A DNA stretch of 38,800 bases from Sunxiuqinia sp. (GCA_024635605.1 JAGXIR010000195.1:1-38800), one strand, 5' to 3'. Counted from the stretch's first letter, positions 1-8,565 are shown. Notes: a model not told the origin generated them from the letters alone. Program-made: numbers and translations.

Positions 1-1
1 C

Positions 2-682
2 ACCGAAATCCGGAAGATGATGCGTCAGGAGTCGGAAGATAACCGCCGGAAAGAATACCGGGAACAAGCGGCACAGGAACGCCAGCCAGTTGTTCCGCAA
101 GAAAACAAGGTGATTAAGAACCTCTGCGAAATTGAGGAACGCGAAATACTGCGGGTGCTGCTTAAATATTTTCATGCTGAAGTGTTTGAAGAAGAAGGGG
201 AAGATCCGGAAGAAATCATTTCGATCTCGGTGGGGCGCTTTGTTTTGGAAGAAATTGAAAACGATGGCTTGTATTCGGACAACGAGCTGATCAGCCAGAT
301 TTTGGATCTGTTCCGGGAGAACCTGGAGAATGCCAGCTTCAAGCCCACACAGTTCTTCACCCACCATTCCGACCAGAAAATAAGCCAACTGGCCAGCGAT
401 TTGCTCTCGGAAAAGTATGTGGAAAGCAAACGTTGGAGTCGGGGTGGTGCCTTTGTGGAAGCCGAAAGCGAAATTCTGGATTTGATCGTTCCCAAGATTG
501 TGCAGGAATATAAACTTCGTAAAGTGAAAAACATGCTTTCCGATTTGGAAAAGGGGATTCAGCTCGCTCATTCTGAAAACGATTCCGAAAAGGTCATGGG
601 CATTCAAAACCAATACCTCAACCTGAAAAAAGTAGAAAAACACTTGTCCGTTCAGCTTGGCAACCGAACCGTTACCCGATAA
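2..682 (+). CDS. dnaG: DNA primase, C-terminal part (partial at window start)
   Basis: The reading frame is open from base 2, so only the C-terminal part of about 226 residues is present; the true start lies outside the window. The product looks like the C-terminal, DnaB-helicase-interacting part of bacterial DnaG as seen in Bacteroidota: a charged linker, then a helical region with an ISxxVGRFVLEEIE-like stretch, LFRENLENA, and a terminal Lys/Glu-rich helix ending NQYLNLKKVEKHLS. The zinc-binding and TOPRIM catalytic domains are not visible here. DnaG makes RNA primers at the replication fork. The next gene starts 11 bases downstream on the same strand and may be co-transcribed. The family call rests on overall resemblance of the C-terminal part, so it is good but not certain. 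Confidence 0.8.
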   Translation, partial: TEIRKMMRQESEDNRRKEYREQAAQERQPVVPQENKVIKNLCEIEEREILRVLLKYFHAEVFEEEGEDPEEIISISVGRFVLEEIENDGLYSDNELISQILDLFRENLENASFKPTQFFTHHSDQKISQLASDLLSEKYVESKRWSRGGAFVEAESEILDLIVPKIVQEYKLRKVKNMLSDLEKGIQLAHSENDSEKVMGIQNQYLNLKKVEKHLSVQLGNRTVTR

Positions 683-693
683 AAATAACCACC

Positions 694-1176
694 ATGAGAA
701 CCCTGTTTATTGAAGACCGCAAGGAGATTGATGAAGTTATTAAAGCTTGTAAAACCTGCTATGTTGCCATGTCGGATGGCGATACTCCCTACGTGCTGCC
801 TATGAATTTCGCGCTTGATGGCGACACAGTTATTTTGCACTCAGCCCAATCGGGGCGAATGTGGGAAACGATTCGTAAAAACCCGAAGGTGTGTATCAAC
901 TGGACGTTGGGAGAAGAACTGGCCTGGCAGGATGTCCGCGTGGGTTGCAGCTATCGCGTAAAATCAAAATCGGTTTTGGTAGAAGGTGAAATTGAAGTAA
1001 TTGACAGCTACGATGAAAAGTACCGCATGCTTCAGGAAACCATGGCGCAGTATAGCGACCGGGAATTTAAATTCAGCAAACCGGCAGTGGAGAATGTGGG
1101 TATCATGAAAGTACACATCAAAAAAATTACCGGTAAAGTATTTGGCACCAAGGCTGTCACTCCCTGGAATTCGTAA
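694..1176 (+). CDS. Pyridoxamine 5'-phosphate oxidase-like flavin-binding protein (Nim-like)
   Basis: The 160-residue product has the split-barrel FMN-binding fold pattern of the PNPOx/Nim family: an N-terminal helix (EIDEVIKACKTCYVAM), then YVLPMNFALDGDTVILHSA, where the HSA-x-GR(M/K) segment contacts flavin, then a KNPKVCINW strand and a C-terminal VGIMKVHIKKITGK strand. Proteins of this type are small flavin or F420 binding oxidoreductases; some (NimA) reduce nitroimidazoles. Whether this one confers any drug resistance cannot be read from sequence. It starts 11 bases after dnaG on the same strand and ends 3 bases before a convergent gene. Confidence 0.85.
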   Translation: MRTLFIEDRKEIDEVIKACKTCYVAMSDGDTPYVLPMNFALDGDTVILHSAQSGRMWETIRKNPKVCINWTLGEELAWQDVRVGCSYRVKSKSVLVEGEIEVIDSYDEKYRMLQETMAQYSDREFKFSKPAVENVGIMKVHIKKITGKVFGTKAVTPWNS

Positions 1177-1179
1177 GCA

Positions 1180-1659
1180 TTATTTCCCCTTTTGAAGCCT
1201 TATTCGGTGAAGCTCTTCCACATCAAGTCTGTCTTTTGCACGACCAGTGTTGATCTTACTGCTAATTAAATCCTGAAATGAAAGGATGTGATAAATTATA
1301 CCATCCCGGTGCACGATTTCACTGTCAGCATAGGCCTCGCGAAAAGATTTTCCCGGATTAAAATTCGTAATTAACTCGATTTCAATTAAAGGACTTATTT
1401 TGATTGAAATATTTTGATTTCCGGTCTTTACCTGATCCGGTAATTCCTCAATGGAATAGCCCAGATCTTGTAGTGCGTTGATCAGATTTGCTATGTTTTC
1501 CGGTGAAAGATCGATCCAAAAATCAACATCTGCTGAATGTCTCTGATAACCATGAAAATTCACTGCACCTCCGCCAACCAAAATCATTTTGACATCAAAC
1601 TTATTGGAAGCCTTGATAAAGTCATAAATCCTTTGCGGGTAATTCTGGAATGGCATCAT
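1180..1659 (-). CDS. Nucleotidyltransferase-fold protein (MNT/AbiEii-like)
   Basis: This 159-residue protein has the signature of small Pol-beta superfamily nucleotidyltransferases: ILVGGGAVNFHGYQRHSADVD, with the Gly-Gly-Gly loop at residues 29-31 and metal-binding Asp44 and Asp46, followed by a helix-rich C-terminal half with a DLISSKINTGRAKDRLDVEEL segment typical of the antitoxin/toxin-like nucleotidyltransferases. Its ATG overlaps the TGA of the upstream 62-residue gene by four bases (ATGA), so the two are translationally coupled. Such pairs are often toxin-antitoxin or abortive-infection modules, but they can also be unlinked housekeeping modifiers. The pair arrangement is seen; its function is inference. 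Confidence 0.75.
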   Translation of the reverse strand: MMPFQNYPQRIYDFIKASNKFDVKMILVGGGAVNFHGYQRHSADVDFWIDLSPENIANLINALQDLGYSIEELPDQVKTGNQNISIKISPLIEIELITNFNPGKSFREAYADSEIVHRDGIIYHILSFQDLISSKINTGRAKDRLDVEELHRIRLQKGK

Positions 1660-1844
1660 TCAACAATAAAGTTATCTTTCAATCGGTTAGGATGAGGTTC
1701 ATTGCTGTTGAAAAGCTGCATTTCTTCGCAAAGCCGGAGAAAAAAAACAAAACGTTCATGAGGATTGCGTTCAAGCGCCTCCCTGATCCTTCGTTGATTT
1801 GAATCTTCCTTTGTTTCAAAAAGTATGTTTCCTTTGTCATCCAT
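1656..1844 (-). CDS. Small partner protein of the nucleotidyltransferase (62 aa, unknown)
   Basis: This is a 62-residue soluble, charged protein with no recognised domain. It contains an RRIREALERNPHERFVFFLRLCEEM helix-like stretch and a C-terminal HPNRLKDNF segment. It is the first gene of a two-gene unit and overlaps the nucleotidyltransferase start by four bases. Similar short proteins precede nucleotidyltransferase genes in many Bacteroidota; a role as antitoxin or adaptor is possible but unproven. I rely on the overlap and the intact frame to call it real. Confidence 0.65.
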   Translation of the reverse strand: MDDKGNILFETKEDSNQRRIREALERNPHERFVFFLRLCEEMQLFNSNEPHPNRLKDNFIVE

Positions 1845-1909
1845 GTTTTAAAATTAGAAAATAAAAGCCATTCTACAAGATCACAGATTTTCAGAGATTT
1901 TTTAATTTT

Positions 1910-1917
1910 TATCTTTA
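1910..1917 (+). promoter_or_regulatory. Near-consensus -7 element (TATCTTTA) for the SDR gene
   Basis: TATCTTTA lies 15 bases before the SDR start codon and differs from the Bacteroidota -7 consensus TAnnTTTG only in the last base. The region is AT-rich and sits between divergent genes. No clear -33 element was found. Confidence 0.35.
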
Positions 1918-1932
1918 GATCAAAATTGAACT

Positions 1933-2955
1933 ATGATTTTTGTAACCGGAGGTACTGGATTGGTTGGTTCGCATGTGTTGTTCAACCTGTTGAGGTCAGG
2001 CGAAAAAGTGCGTGTGCTGAAACGTCCCACCAGCAACGTAAAATGGGTGAACAAGGTTTTTTCATACTACGCGGATCAGCCTGACGGGCTTTTCGAAAAA
2101 ATTGAATGGGTGGAAGGTGATATTTTAGATTACCACAGCATGGAAGAATTGCTGGCTGGTGCCACCGAAGTATACCATTGTGCAGCCATTGTATCGTTTC
2201 ATGCCAATGACCGTGACAGCATGCTAAACAACAACGTAAAAGGGACAGCCAATTTGATTAACGCGGCGATTCACCACAAGGTGAAAAAGTTTTGCCATGT
2301 GAGTTCTATTGCAGCTTTGGGAAAAACGCAAGATGGCAGCGAAATTAATGAAGACACCTATTGGACACCGTCGAAACAAAAGTCGGGCTACAGTTTGTCA
2401 AAGTTCTTTTCCGAAATGGAAGTATGGCGTGGTATCGAGGAAGGCTTGGATGCTGTGATTGTTAATCCTTCCATTATTTTGGGGCCTGGCAATTGGGATA
2501 TTGGAAGCCCCAAGCTTTTTCAGGCGATTGGCAAGGGGCTGAAATATTATACCAAAGGAGAGACCGGCTTTGTGGATGTGCGGGATGTAGCGCAAGTCAT
2601 GATTCAACTGATGGATGATCTGAACTTCGGGCACACCAAAAATCAGCGTTTTATCTTAAACGCCGGAAATATGAGCTACCAGGATTTTTTCAACAAGATT
2701 GCCGATGCTTTGCAAAAACCCCGTCCGCGAACTTTTGCGTCGGACATGGTTCTGCAAATGGCTTGGCGGGCGGCTCGTCTGGCGAGCTTCTTTTCCGGTA
2801 AGCGACCACAAATCACCAAAGAAGCCATTTCCGGGTCCAATAAAATTAACCGGTACAATGGGGATAAAATTCAGAAAACAATCGATTTTAAGTACCGAAA
2901 CCTGGACGATACGATAACCGATATTGCTGGTTTATTTCAGAAGGATATTAGCTAA
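1933..2955 (+). CDS. NAD(P)-dependent epimerase/reductase, extended SDR
   Basis: The 340-residue protein begins directly with the Rossmann dinucleotide motif TGGTGLVG (residues 5-12) and has the catalytic Tyr153-x-x-x-Lys157 (YSLSK) plus Ser124/Ser125 in CHVSSIAALG. It resembles the dihydroflavonol-4-reductase-like branch of extended SDRs, with NPSIILGPGNW after the active site. These enzymes reduce or epimerise sugar, steroid or aldehyde substrates; nothing here identifies the substrate. The gene stands alone, divergent from the small-protein pair, and ends at a strong bidirectional terminator. Confidence 0.85.
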   Translation: MIFVTGGTGLVGSHVLFNLLRSGEKVRVLKRPTSNVKWVNKVFSYYADQPDGLFEKIEWVEGDILDYHSMEELLAGATEVYHCAAIVSFHANDRDSMLNNNVKGTANLINAAIHHKVKKFCHVSSIAALGKTQDGSEINEDTYWTPSKQKSGYSLSKFFSEMEVWRGIEEGLDAVIVNPSIILGPGNWDIGSPKLFQAIGKGLKYYTKGETGFVDVRDVAQVMIQLMDDLNFGHTKNQRFILNAGNMSYQDFFNKIADALQKPRPRTFASDMVLQMAWRAARLASFFSGKRPQITKEAISGSNKINRYNGDKIQKTIDFKYRNLDDTITDIAGLFQKDIS

Positions 2956-2956
2956 G

Positions 2957-2991
2957 AAAAACGGGAACCCTTTTGGAGCTCCCGTTTTTTT
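2957..2991. terminator. Bidirectional rho-independent terminator
   Basis: AAAAACGGGA (2957-2966) pairs perfectly with TCCCGTTTTT (2980-2989) around a 13-base loop. Each strand reads a stem followed by a T run, so it can end both the SDR transcript (+) and the convergent sugar-transporter/glucokinase transcript (-), whose stop codon lies only 17 bases away. Confidence 0.85.
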
Positions 2992-3007
2992 ATTGAATTG
3001 AATACGC

Positions 3008-3985
3008 TTATTTTTCAACTTCTTTCCAAACCAAAGCACTGGCGCCAACAATAGCCGCATCACCCTGCTTCAGTTTTGAAGGTAAAATTTTGATCTTATT
3101 GTGGAAGATCGGCAACAAGTGATTTTCCATGCTTTCGATGGTTGGCTTGAAAATATAATCACCGGCAGCTGTCGGTCCGCCAAACAGAAAAATCGCTTCC
3201 GGGCTCAGGTGGTGAACGGTATCAGCCAGTCCTTGTCCCAGCCATTTGCCGGTTAGCTCAAATACTTCGAGAGCGACTTTATCACCTTTTTCAGCGGCAT
3301 CAAAAATCATTTTCGAATCCAGTTCCTTGAATGATTTATCAGCCAGCAAGCTGTCGGAAGCGTTATCGCGTGCCATGATCTCAAAAGCTGTACGCTTCAT
3401 CCCCGGAGCCGAACAGTAGGCTTCGAGATGTCCTTTAGACGTGCAACCGCACAAGCGTCCACCGGGAATCAAGGTTGTGTGACCGCACTCGCCGGCAAAG
3501 CCATCGTGCCCGTAAACCAAGTCGCCATTCACCACAATGCCGCTACCAACACCGGTTCCAAGGGTGTACATCACAAAGTTTTTCATTCCTTTTGCGCCAC
3601 CATAAATCATTTCGCCAATGGCAGCAGCGTTTGCATCGTTAGTCAAGGCCAGAGCAGGCATTTCAGGAAAGCTTTTCCGCAGCAGTTCTACAAAACGCAC
3701 TACGCCTTTAAATGACAGGTTTGGGGCATACTCAATGGTTCCGCTGTAATAATTCCCGTTTGGCGCTCCAATTCCGATTCCCAGAATCTCAACGTCGCTA
3801 TTGACTAGTTTTACAGATTTGATTAACTCCTTGATGGCAACGGTTAACTCGTTAATATATCTGTCAATGTCTCCGTGTGATGGTGTTAAAATCGAATCTT
3901 TCACCATCACATTGCCTTCGCTGTCTACCACTCCGATGGCCGTGTTTGTTCCGCCGACATCAACGCCTATTGCTACTTTTTTCAT
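3008..3985 (-). CDS. ROK-family glucokinase
   Basis: This 325-residue sugar kinase has the N-terminal phosphate loop DVGGTNTAIG (residues 9-18), the catalytic Asp117 in TNDANAAAIGE, the TLGTGVGSGI adenosine-binding stretch and the ROK zinc region GHTTLIPGGRLCGCTSKGHLE. The zinc set is H169, C179 and C181, but the usual third Cys is His186. It probably phosphorylates glucose or a related hexose delivered by the transporter encoded 28 bases upstream in the same operon (transporter first). Length and motifs match cytoplasmic ROK glucokinases; exact sugar specificity is not determined by sequence. The family is certain; the glucose assignment is probable. Confidence 0.87.
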   Translation of the reverse strand: MKKVAIGVDVGGTNTAIGVVDSEGNVMVKDSILTPSHGDIDRYINELTVAIKELIKSVKLVNSDVEILGIGIGAPNGNYYSGTIEYAPNLSFKGVVRFVELLRKSFPEMPALALTNDANAAAIGEMIYGGAKGMKNFVMYTLGTGVGSGIVVNGDLVYGHDGFAGECGHTTLIPGGRLCGCTSKGHLEAYCSAPGMKRTAFEIMARDNASDSLLADKSFKELDSKMIFDAAEKGDKVALEVFELTGKWLGQGLADTVHHLSPEAIFLFGGPTAAGDYIFKPTIESMENHLLPIFHNKIKILPSKLKQGDAAIVGASALVWKEVEK

Positions 3986-4013
3986 GTTATTCTATTTTTA
4001 AAGTTCGTAAAAT

Positions 4014-5477
4014 TTATTCGACAGGAATGTCTTTGTTAATGTTTTTACTTCCAATAACTGCATAAAAGAACAGGTATCCGAGGCAAGCTACAACCAACCA
4101 GTAACTCATCTGGTAATTAAGAACGTCAGCCAGCCATCCCTGTATTGCAGGCAGAATACCTCCACCAGCTACAAGCACCATAAAGATTCCTGAAGCAGCG
4201 GCCAGGTATTTACCAAGGCCTTCAACAGCCAGGTTGAAAATACTTCCCCACATAATCGAGGTACAAAGTCCTACCAGTGCAAGGAACATGAATTTCATTG
4301 GTACCGGAACAAGGCCAAAGCTCAGGCCGGCGGTTCCCGACTGGAAAGCGGGCATAGAGACGAGTGTGGTTTCTGGCCAGAAAATAGCCAAAGCAACAAG
4401 CAGCATACCAGCAAAAGAAGTAAAACCTAACATCTTTCTGCTGGAGACTGTGCTTCCAATAGCAGCACCCGTTAAACGGCCAACCAACATGAGCAGCCAG
4501 TAAAAACCGACGATACCTCCTGCAATACCAGCTCCAATGCCAAGTCCGGGGGTGTCATTGCCCTCAATAATCCGTTTTGAACTTTCGTAAGCTGTTTGGT
4601 TTACCACTTTCATGCGGTAGCCGTCAACACTGGCATTTGTTTGGTCAAGTACTGTAAGTTCTTCAAGGTAAGAAACATCAGCTTTTTGCTTTTCGTATTC
4701 AGCAATGATTGTTTCAGCTTGGTTTGCCGTTGGAGTAGTCATGTATAAGTTTGCAATCCCTGGTGTTCCAACTTCAATACCTACATACACAAAGATACCG
4801 ATCGCTCCAAAAACAAAGTGACGGAATTTCAACGCACCAGACATTAAGCCGCCAAGTGGTTCTTGCGGTTGGTCAGCGTGTGGTTCAGGAATTCGAGCCA
4901 TCCGAAGGATGAAGAATACAAGGGCAAAAACACCCATGGCAATGTACATAATAGGAAAGATGTCGGTAATACTGGCTTTTGTTGCCTCACCAATCAGGAT
5001 CCCTACAAAAACCGGAGTGAATGTGGCCATAACAGAGTTAAATGAACCACCTACCTGAATCAACTGGTTTCCTTTGTTTCCTTCGCCACCAAGGGTGTTC
5101 AGCATGGGGTTGACCACAATGTTTAACAAACACATGGAAAAACCTGCTACGAAAGCACCTAACAGATACACAGCGAAACTTTCAGCATGTCCGGACAGGT
5201 ACTGAATGCCAACACCTACAAAACCAACTGCGACTGCGATAAGCGCTGTTTTTTTGTATCCCACTTTTTGAAGTAAAATACCTCCCGGAATACCCATCAC
5301 CGCATAGGCGATAAAGTTTGCCAGGTTTCCAAGCATTCCTAAGCTGTTGGAAACATTGAATTGATTTTTTAACACGATACCCATTGGCGCTGCCAGGTTG
5401 GTCACAAACGAAATCATCCCGAAAAGCAGGATCATCATCAAAATGGGCAATAAAAGATTTTTCTTACTTTGTTGCAT
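4014..5477 (-). CDS. MFS sugar transporter, FHS family (glucose/galactose or fucose permease type)
   Basis: The 487-residue, very hydrophobic protein has about twelve membrane segments and the FHS sugar:proton symporter look: NLAAPMGIVLKNQFNVS at the first helices, the GIPGGILLQKVGYKKT loop 2-3 motif, and NIVVNPMLNTLGGEG before a QLIQVGGSFN helix. A hydrophilic insert around residues 240-310 separates the two halves. It should import a hexose by proton or sodium symport across the inner membrane. It is the first gene of an operon with the ROK kinase, which would trap the sugar by phosphorylation. Glucose, galactose and fucose are all possible; the downstream glucokinase favours glucose. Confidence 0.87.
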   Translation of the reverse strand: MQQSKKNLLLPILMMILLFGMISFVTNLAAPMGIVLKNQFNVSNSLGMLGNLANFIAYAVMGIPGGILLQKVGYKKTALIAVAVGFVGVGIQYLSGHAESFAVYLLGAFVAGFSMCLLNIVVNPMLNTLGGEGNKGNQLIQVGGSFNSVMATFTPVFVGILIGEATKASITDIFPIMYIAMGVFALVFFILRMARIPEPHADQPQEPLGGLMSGALKFRHFVFGAIGIFVYVGIEVGTPGIANLYMTTPTANQAETIIAEYEKQKADVSYLEELTVLDQTNASVDGYRMKVVNQTAYESSKRIIEGNDTPGLGIGAGIAGGIVGFYWLLMLVGRLTGAAIGSTVSSRKMLGFTSFAGMLLVALAIFWPETTLVSMPAFQSGTAGLSFGLVPVPMKFMFLALVGLCTSIMWGSIFNLAVEGLGKYLAAASGIFMVLVAGGGILPAIQGWLADVLNYQMSYWLVVACLGYLFFYAVIGSKNINKDIPVE

Positions 5478-5678
5478 AATAAAGTTTATTAATAATGGTT
5501 GGTTTAGATTTATTTATTATTTGAAATTATGTGTTTCAATCTTAAATGCTCACGCTTATTTCAGGATATCCTATTTCTGAAAAGCAAAAATTCAAAATCC
5601 GAAGTAGCAAATTTAAAAATTAAAATGGGTTTTCAGGATTTCCCATCTCAGATTCCCCTAATTTAGACTCAATCATGT
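5478..5678. other. Intergenic region upstream of the sugar transporter
   Basis: About 200 AT-rich bases between two minus-strand genes. They hold a candidate -7 element at 5608-5615 and a perfect 10-base palindrome AGGATATCCT at 5563-5572 that could be an operator between promoter and start codon. I see no gene or clear terminator here. Confidence 0.4.
5608..5615 (-). promoter_or_regulatory. Candidate -7 element (TAAATTTG) of the sugar operon
   Basis: The minus strand reads TAAATTTG, an exact TAnnTTTG match, about 130 bases before the transporter start. The long leader and AT-rich surroundings lower confidence. Confidence 0.35.
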
Positions 5679-6635
5679 TTAATTCTTCTGCTTCCCGTCG
5701 TCGGTTTCTGAGGGTTTGTCCACCCGAATAGTGCTTTGAAGGTCTTCATCTACTCCGGCCGGGTTGGTCGTATCCTGGTAGGGTGAAGTAATTCGGCGCC
5801 CGCCATATTCGAAGCGTTCATTCATGATATTCAGAATCTCGTTCGCTGTCGATTCAACAGGTTTGTTGGATACATGAACCACCGCAAATTTACCTTTTCT
5901 GAAAATAAACGAGGCATTCCTGATTTCAAGTTTGATCTTTGCTTCATCGGTGTAGTTGGAGCTGTCGTGCCGGGGAAGGCTTTTGAGCCTCTTAATGCGG
6001 TGAGCAATCAGATGCTGAATGCCGATATGCAAGCCAAACACGCGTTGCGGATCAATTTCAAACAGCTCTTTGGGGGGTTTAATGCCATCAACCAGCGGAA
6101 CATTAGCCACTTTCCAGCCATACATGGCCAGGTAAACACTCAGCGGCGTTTTGCCCGAACGCGAAACACCGCACAAAACGATCTCGGCTTTGTGTAAACG
6201 CTCGGGACTCATCCCGTCGTCGTGATTCAGCGTAAATTCAATGGCTTCAATCCGGTCGAAATAACGTTGGTTAATTTCGCGAAAAAGTCCTGGCGATTTC
6301 AGCGAGGCAATACCCAGCTCCTGATCCAGGTAATCGGCCAGCTCACCCATAAAATCAATCTGTTTTACCTCGTGTTCTTTTGTCAGGCTGATCAGGGCTT
6401 TTCTCAAAGCGGGATTAACCATGGTATGGGTAATCAGTCCATCGTCCTTTTTAGCGCGAAGGACGATCTCCTCCAGCTTTTCCTTATCCGATACATTCGG
6501 CACAATGGTGACCGGCACGTTGTTGTTCGGGTACTGGATGAGCACGGACTGGACCATGTTGTTGCCCGCCAGACCTTTTCCGCCCGACACCACGTAAATG
6601 GGTTTTCCTTTTTCTTTTTTTGCTGAATTTGGCAT
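5679..6635 (-). CDS. Pyruvate, phosphate dikinase (or PEP synthase) regulatory protein, DUF299
   Basis: The 318-residue product matches the bifunctional kinase/pyrophosphorylase family that switches PPDK or PEP synthase off by ADP-dependent threonine phosphorylation and on by phosphate-dependent dephosphorylation. Seen here: N-terminal YVVSGGKGLAGNNMVQS, VNPALR, LGIASLKSPGL, the P-loop-like GVSRSGKTPLSVYLA (about residues 156-170), NVPLVDGIKPPKELFEID and VFGLHI. The last 40 residues or so are a charged, probably disordered tail. It lies 57 bases downstream of the fucosidase gene; the gap has a near-consensus -7 element (AATCTTTG, 6669-6676, minus strand), so it may have its own promoter. The PPDK target itself is not in the window. 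Confidence 0.88.
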   Translation of the reverse strand: MPNSAKKEKGKPIYVVSGGKGLAGNNMVQSVLIQYPNNNVPVTIVPNVSDKEKLEEIVLRAKKDDGLITHTMVNPALRKALISLTKEHEVKQIDFMGELADYLDQELGIASLKSPGLFREINQRYFDRIEAIEFTLNHDDGMSPERLHKAEIVLCGVSRSGKTPLSVYLAMYGWKVANVPLVDGIKPPKELFEIDPQRVFGLHIGIQHLIAHRIKRLKSLPRHDSSNYTDEAKIKLEIRNASFIFRKGKFAVVHVSNKPVESTANEILNIMNERFEYGGRRITSPYQDTTNPAGVDEDLQSTIRVDKPSETDDGKQKN

Positions 6636-6692
6636 CGCTGTCGTGTTTACTTGCTGTTAAAGATTAAACAAAGATTCGTTCAAAAGGATGAG

Positions 6693-8519
6693 TTACTTTT
6701 TCAGCCACAACCACTGAAACTGCACCGGTGTGTTTTGCCCGGCTTCCACTTGCAAAGAAATTGGGTACTCGCCCGCTTCTGGAAAGTAAATCGTTCCCAG
6801 CCGGTGCGAGACGAAGTTCGGAATATGCCAATCGCTGTTGGGTTCGCCAACGGTCAGGCCGGTTGGAGCCAGCGTTTGACGCGCCGATGCGTTCGCCGCA
6901 GTAACCTGAATTTGTCCGGTTGGCTGCGTTCCCTGAAAGCTGTAGGAGGCATCCACCTGGTAGTGGCCCGGCTCATCGATAAATAGTTTCCAGCTCGCTT
7001 GGTAGGATTTTTTAATCAAGGCGTACGGAGGAACGGTGCCACGGTGTTTTGCGCTGATCAGTTCACGATCACCTTCTTCGGAGATGAGATTGCCGGGCTT
7101 CAGTGAGAAGCCACCATCCACGGTTTTGGCAACCAACCCTTGGCGGACAGCTGGTTTTGTAGCATACTCCAGCACCACCACCGAAATCAGCGGGTCGGGT
7201 TGCCTGGCTGGCAGGCTAATTTCAGTATAAACATCCTGATGTTTTACCGCCAGCGGACTTTGCAGTTTATCGCTCAGCACCCAGGCTTTATCCGGAGGCG
7301 TGCTTATTCCCGTTAGCGGCAATTTCTGGTTGAACGGCCAATTGTACACATGCAGGTAAATTTTGTAGCCATCGCTGGTTGACTTACAGGTCATTTTGCC
7401 CCAGTCGTGTTGGTTTTCGGGTAGGTCGAATGCTTCGCTGTTGTAGATCGACTCACCGTTTACTTCGAGCCACTGTCCCATTTCGAGCATGCGCTGCGAA
7501 ATTTCGTAAGGCACCTTTCCATCGGCCCGCGGACCAATATTCAGCATGTAATTCCCATTCAAACTTACATTGCCAATCAGTGCGTGCAGCAAGCCCGAAG
7601 TTGATTTCCATTCGGTGTCGAGCTGATGAAAACCCCAGGAGTGGGCTACTGTTCCGGGCGATTGCCACGGGTAGTCCAGTTTGGTGGATCCCAGTTGGTT
7701 GTCGCCCAAGGTACGGAAATCAATGTCGCTGTCTTCTTCCATCGAAAGGCCCAGGCGCGAGTTTACCAGGCAGTCGGGTTGCAGCTCCCTGATCAGACTT
7801 TTAAGTTGCAGCAGCTGTGCTTTGCTGACAATCGATTCGGAATGATTGATCCACATGTCAAACCAAATCATGCCTACAGGCCCGTAATTCGTAAGTAGCT
7901 CGCGCATTTGCGGCATCACTTTCTCCTGCCAGTACTGGTCGTATTGCCCGGCCGCAATGGGGTAAATCTCTTTCGAATGATCCCAGCCGTAAGGGTGCTC
8001 CCAATCCACCCAGTGCGAATAGTAAAGCCCCAGTTTGAGACCGTGTTTTTGGCAGGCCGCAGCCAGTTCTCCGACAATATCGCGACGCGGAAGGGTGTGG
8101 TCGGCCACATCGTAGTCCGACACCTGGCTGTCCCACAGCGCGAATCCATCGTGGTGCTTGGCGGTGAGGGTGACGTATTTCATACCCGACTTTTTGGCCA
8201 GCAGCACCCATTCTTCTGGGTCGATCGCATCCCAGTCGAAGCGGTCGAGCAGGCTCAGGTATTCGGTTTTTTCGATGCTGTTGCGGTAGAAAATCCACTC
8301 CGCGTAGTTGTTGTCGTGACGTAGTTTCTCGCCTTTCCAAACCCCTTCGGCACCGCTATAAATTCCCCAATGGATAAACATGCCAAAGCGGGCATCAACA
8401 AACCATTGTGCGCGCTTATTGGTTTGCGACTGGCCAAAAAGTTGCGTGACAATAAATACGAAAAACAACAGCGAAAGCAGGCTTCGCCAAATAGCGGTAG
8501 TTGGTTTGGATGGGTTCAT
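6693..8519 (-). CDS. Alpha-L-fucosidase, GH29
   Basis: The 608-residue exported protein starts with a Sec signal peptide (hydrophobic LLSLLFFVFIVTQLFG) and then the GH29 catalytic barrel: RFGMFIHWGIYS, YAEWI, KYVTLTAKHHDGFALWDS, GLKLGLYYSHWVDWEHP and the nucleophile Asp221 in GMIWFDMW. The C-terminal 200 residues or so form beta-rich domains. It removes alpha-L-fucose from glycans in the periplasm or at the cell surface. No SusC/SusD pair or other glycosidase adjoins it; the neighbour downstream is the PPDK regulator. A consensus promoter sits 38 bases before the start. The linkage cleaved cannot be told from sequence. Confidence 0.93.
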   Translation of the reverse strand: MNPSKPTTAIWRSLLSLLFFVFIVTQLFGQSQTNKRAQWFVDARFGMFIHWGIYSGAEGVWKGEKLRHDNNYAEWIFYRNSIEKTEYLSLLDRFDWDAIDPEEWVLLAKKSGMKYVTLTAKHHDGFALWDSQVSDYDVADHTLPRRDIVGELAAACQKHGLKLGLYYSHWVDWEHPYGWDHSKEIYPIAAGQYDQYWQEKVMPQMRELLTNYGPVGMIWFDMWINHSESIVSKAQLLQLKSLIRELQPDCLVNSRLGLSMEEDSDIDFRTLGDNQLGSTKLDYPWQSPGTVAHSWGFHQLDTEWKSTSGLLHALIGNVSLNGNYMLNIGPRADGKVPYEISQRMLEMGQWLEVNGESIYNSEAFDLPENQHDWGKMTCKSTSDGYKIYLHVYNWPFNQKLPLTGISTPPDKAWVLSDKLQSPLAVKHQDVYTEISLPARQPDPLISVVVLEYATKPAVRQGLVAKTVDGGFSLKPGNLISEEGDRELISAKHRGTVPPYALIKKSYQASWKLFIDEPGHYQVDASYSFQGTQPTGQIQVTAANASARQTLAPTGLTVGEPNSDWHIPNFVSHRLGTIYFPEAGEYPISLQVEAGQNTPVQFQWLWLKK

Positions 8520-8557
8520 TTCTTTGATTTAGCTAATGGAACAATGTGGACCAATAG

Positions 8558-8565
8558 CAAATGTA
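8558..8565 (-). promoter_or_regulatory. -7 promoter element (TACATTTG) of the fucosidase gene
   Basis: The minus strand reads TACATTTG, an exact TAnnTTTG, 38 bases before the GH29 ATG, with TTTA about 19 bases further upstream as a possible -33 element. The 13-base string TACATTTGCTATT is shared with the promoter of the Gfo/Idh/MocA gene at 21088. Confidence 0.7.

Noticed and set aside
5563-5572. Perfect palindrome AGGATATCCT as an operator of the sugar operon
   Set aside because: A single 10-base palindrome in AT-rich sequence is not enough to call a site; mentioned only with the intergenic region.
7858-8340. Long frame inside the fucosidase gene on the same strand, and opposite-strand frames over it
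   Set aside because: They are GC-rich shadow frames of the GH29 gene, with Arg/Pro-heavy translations and no start signal or family match.
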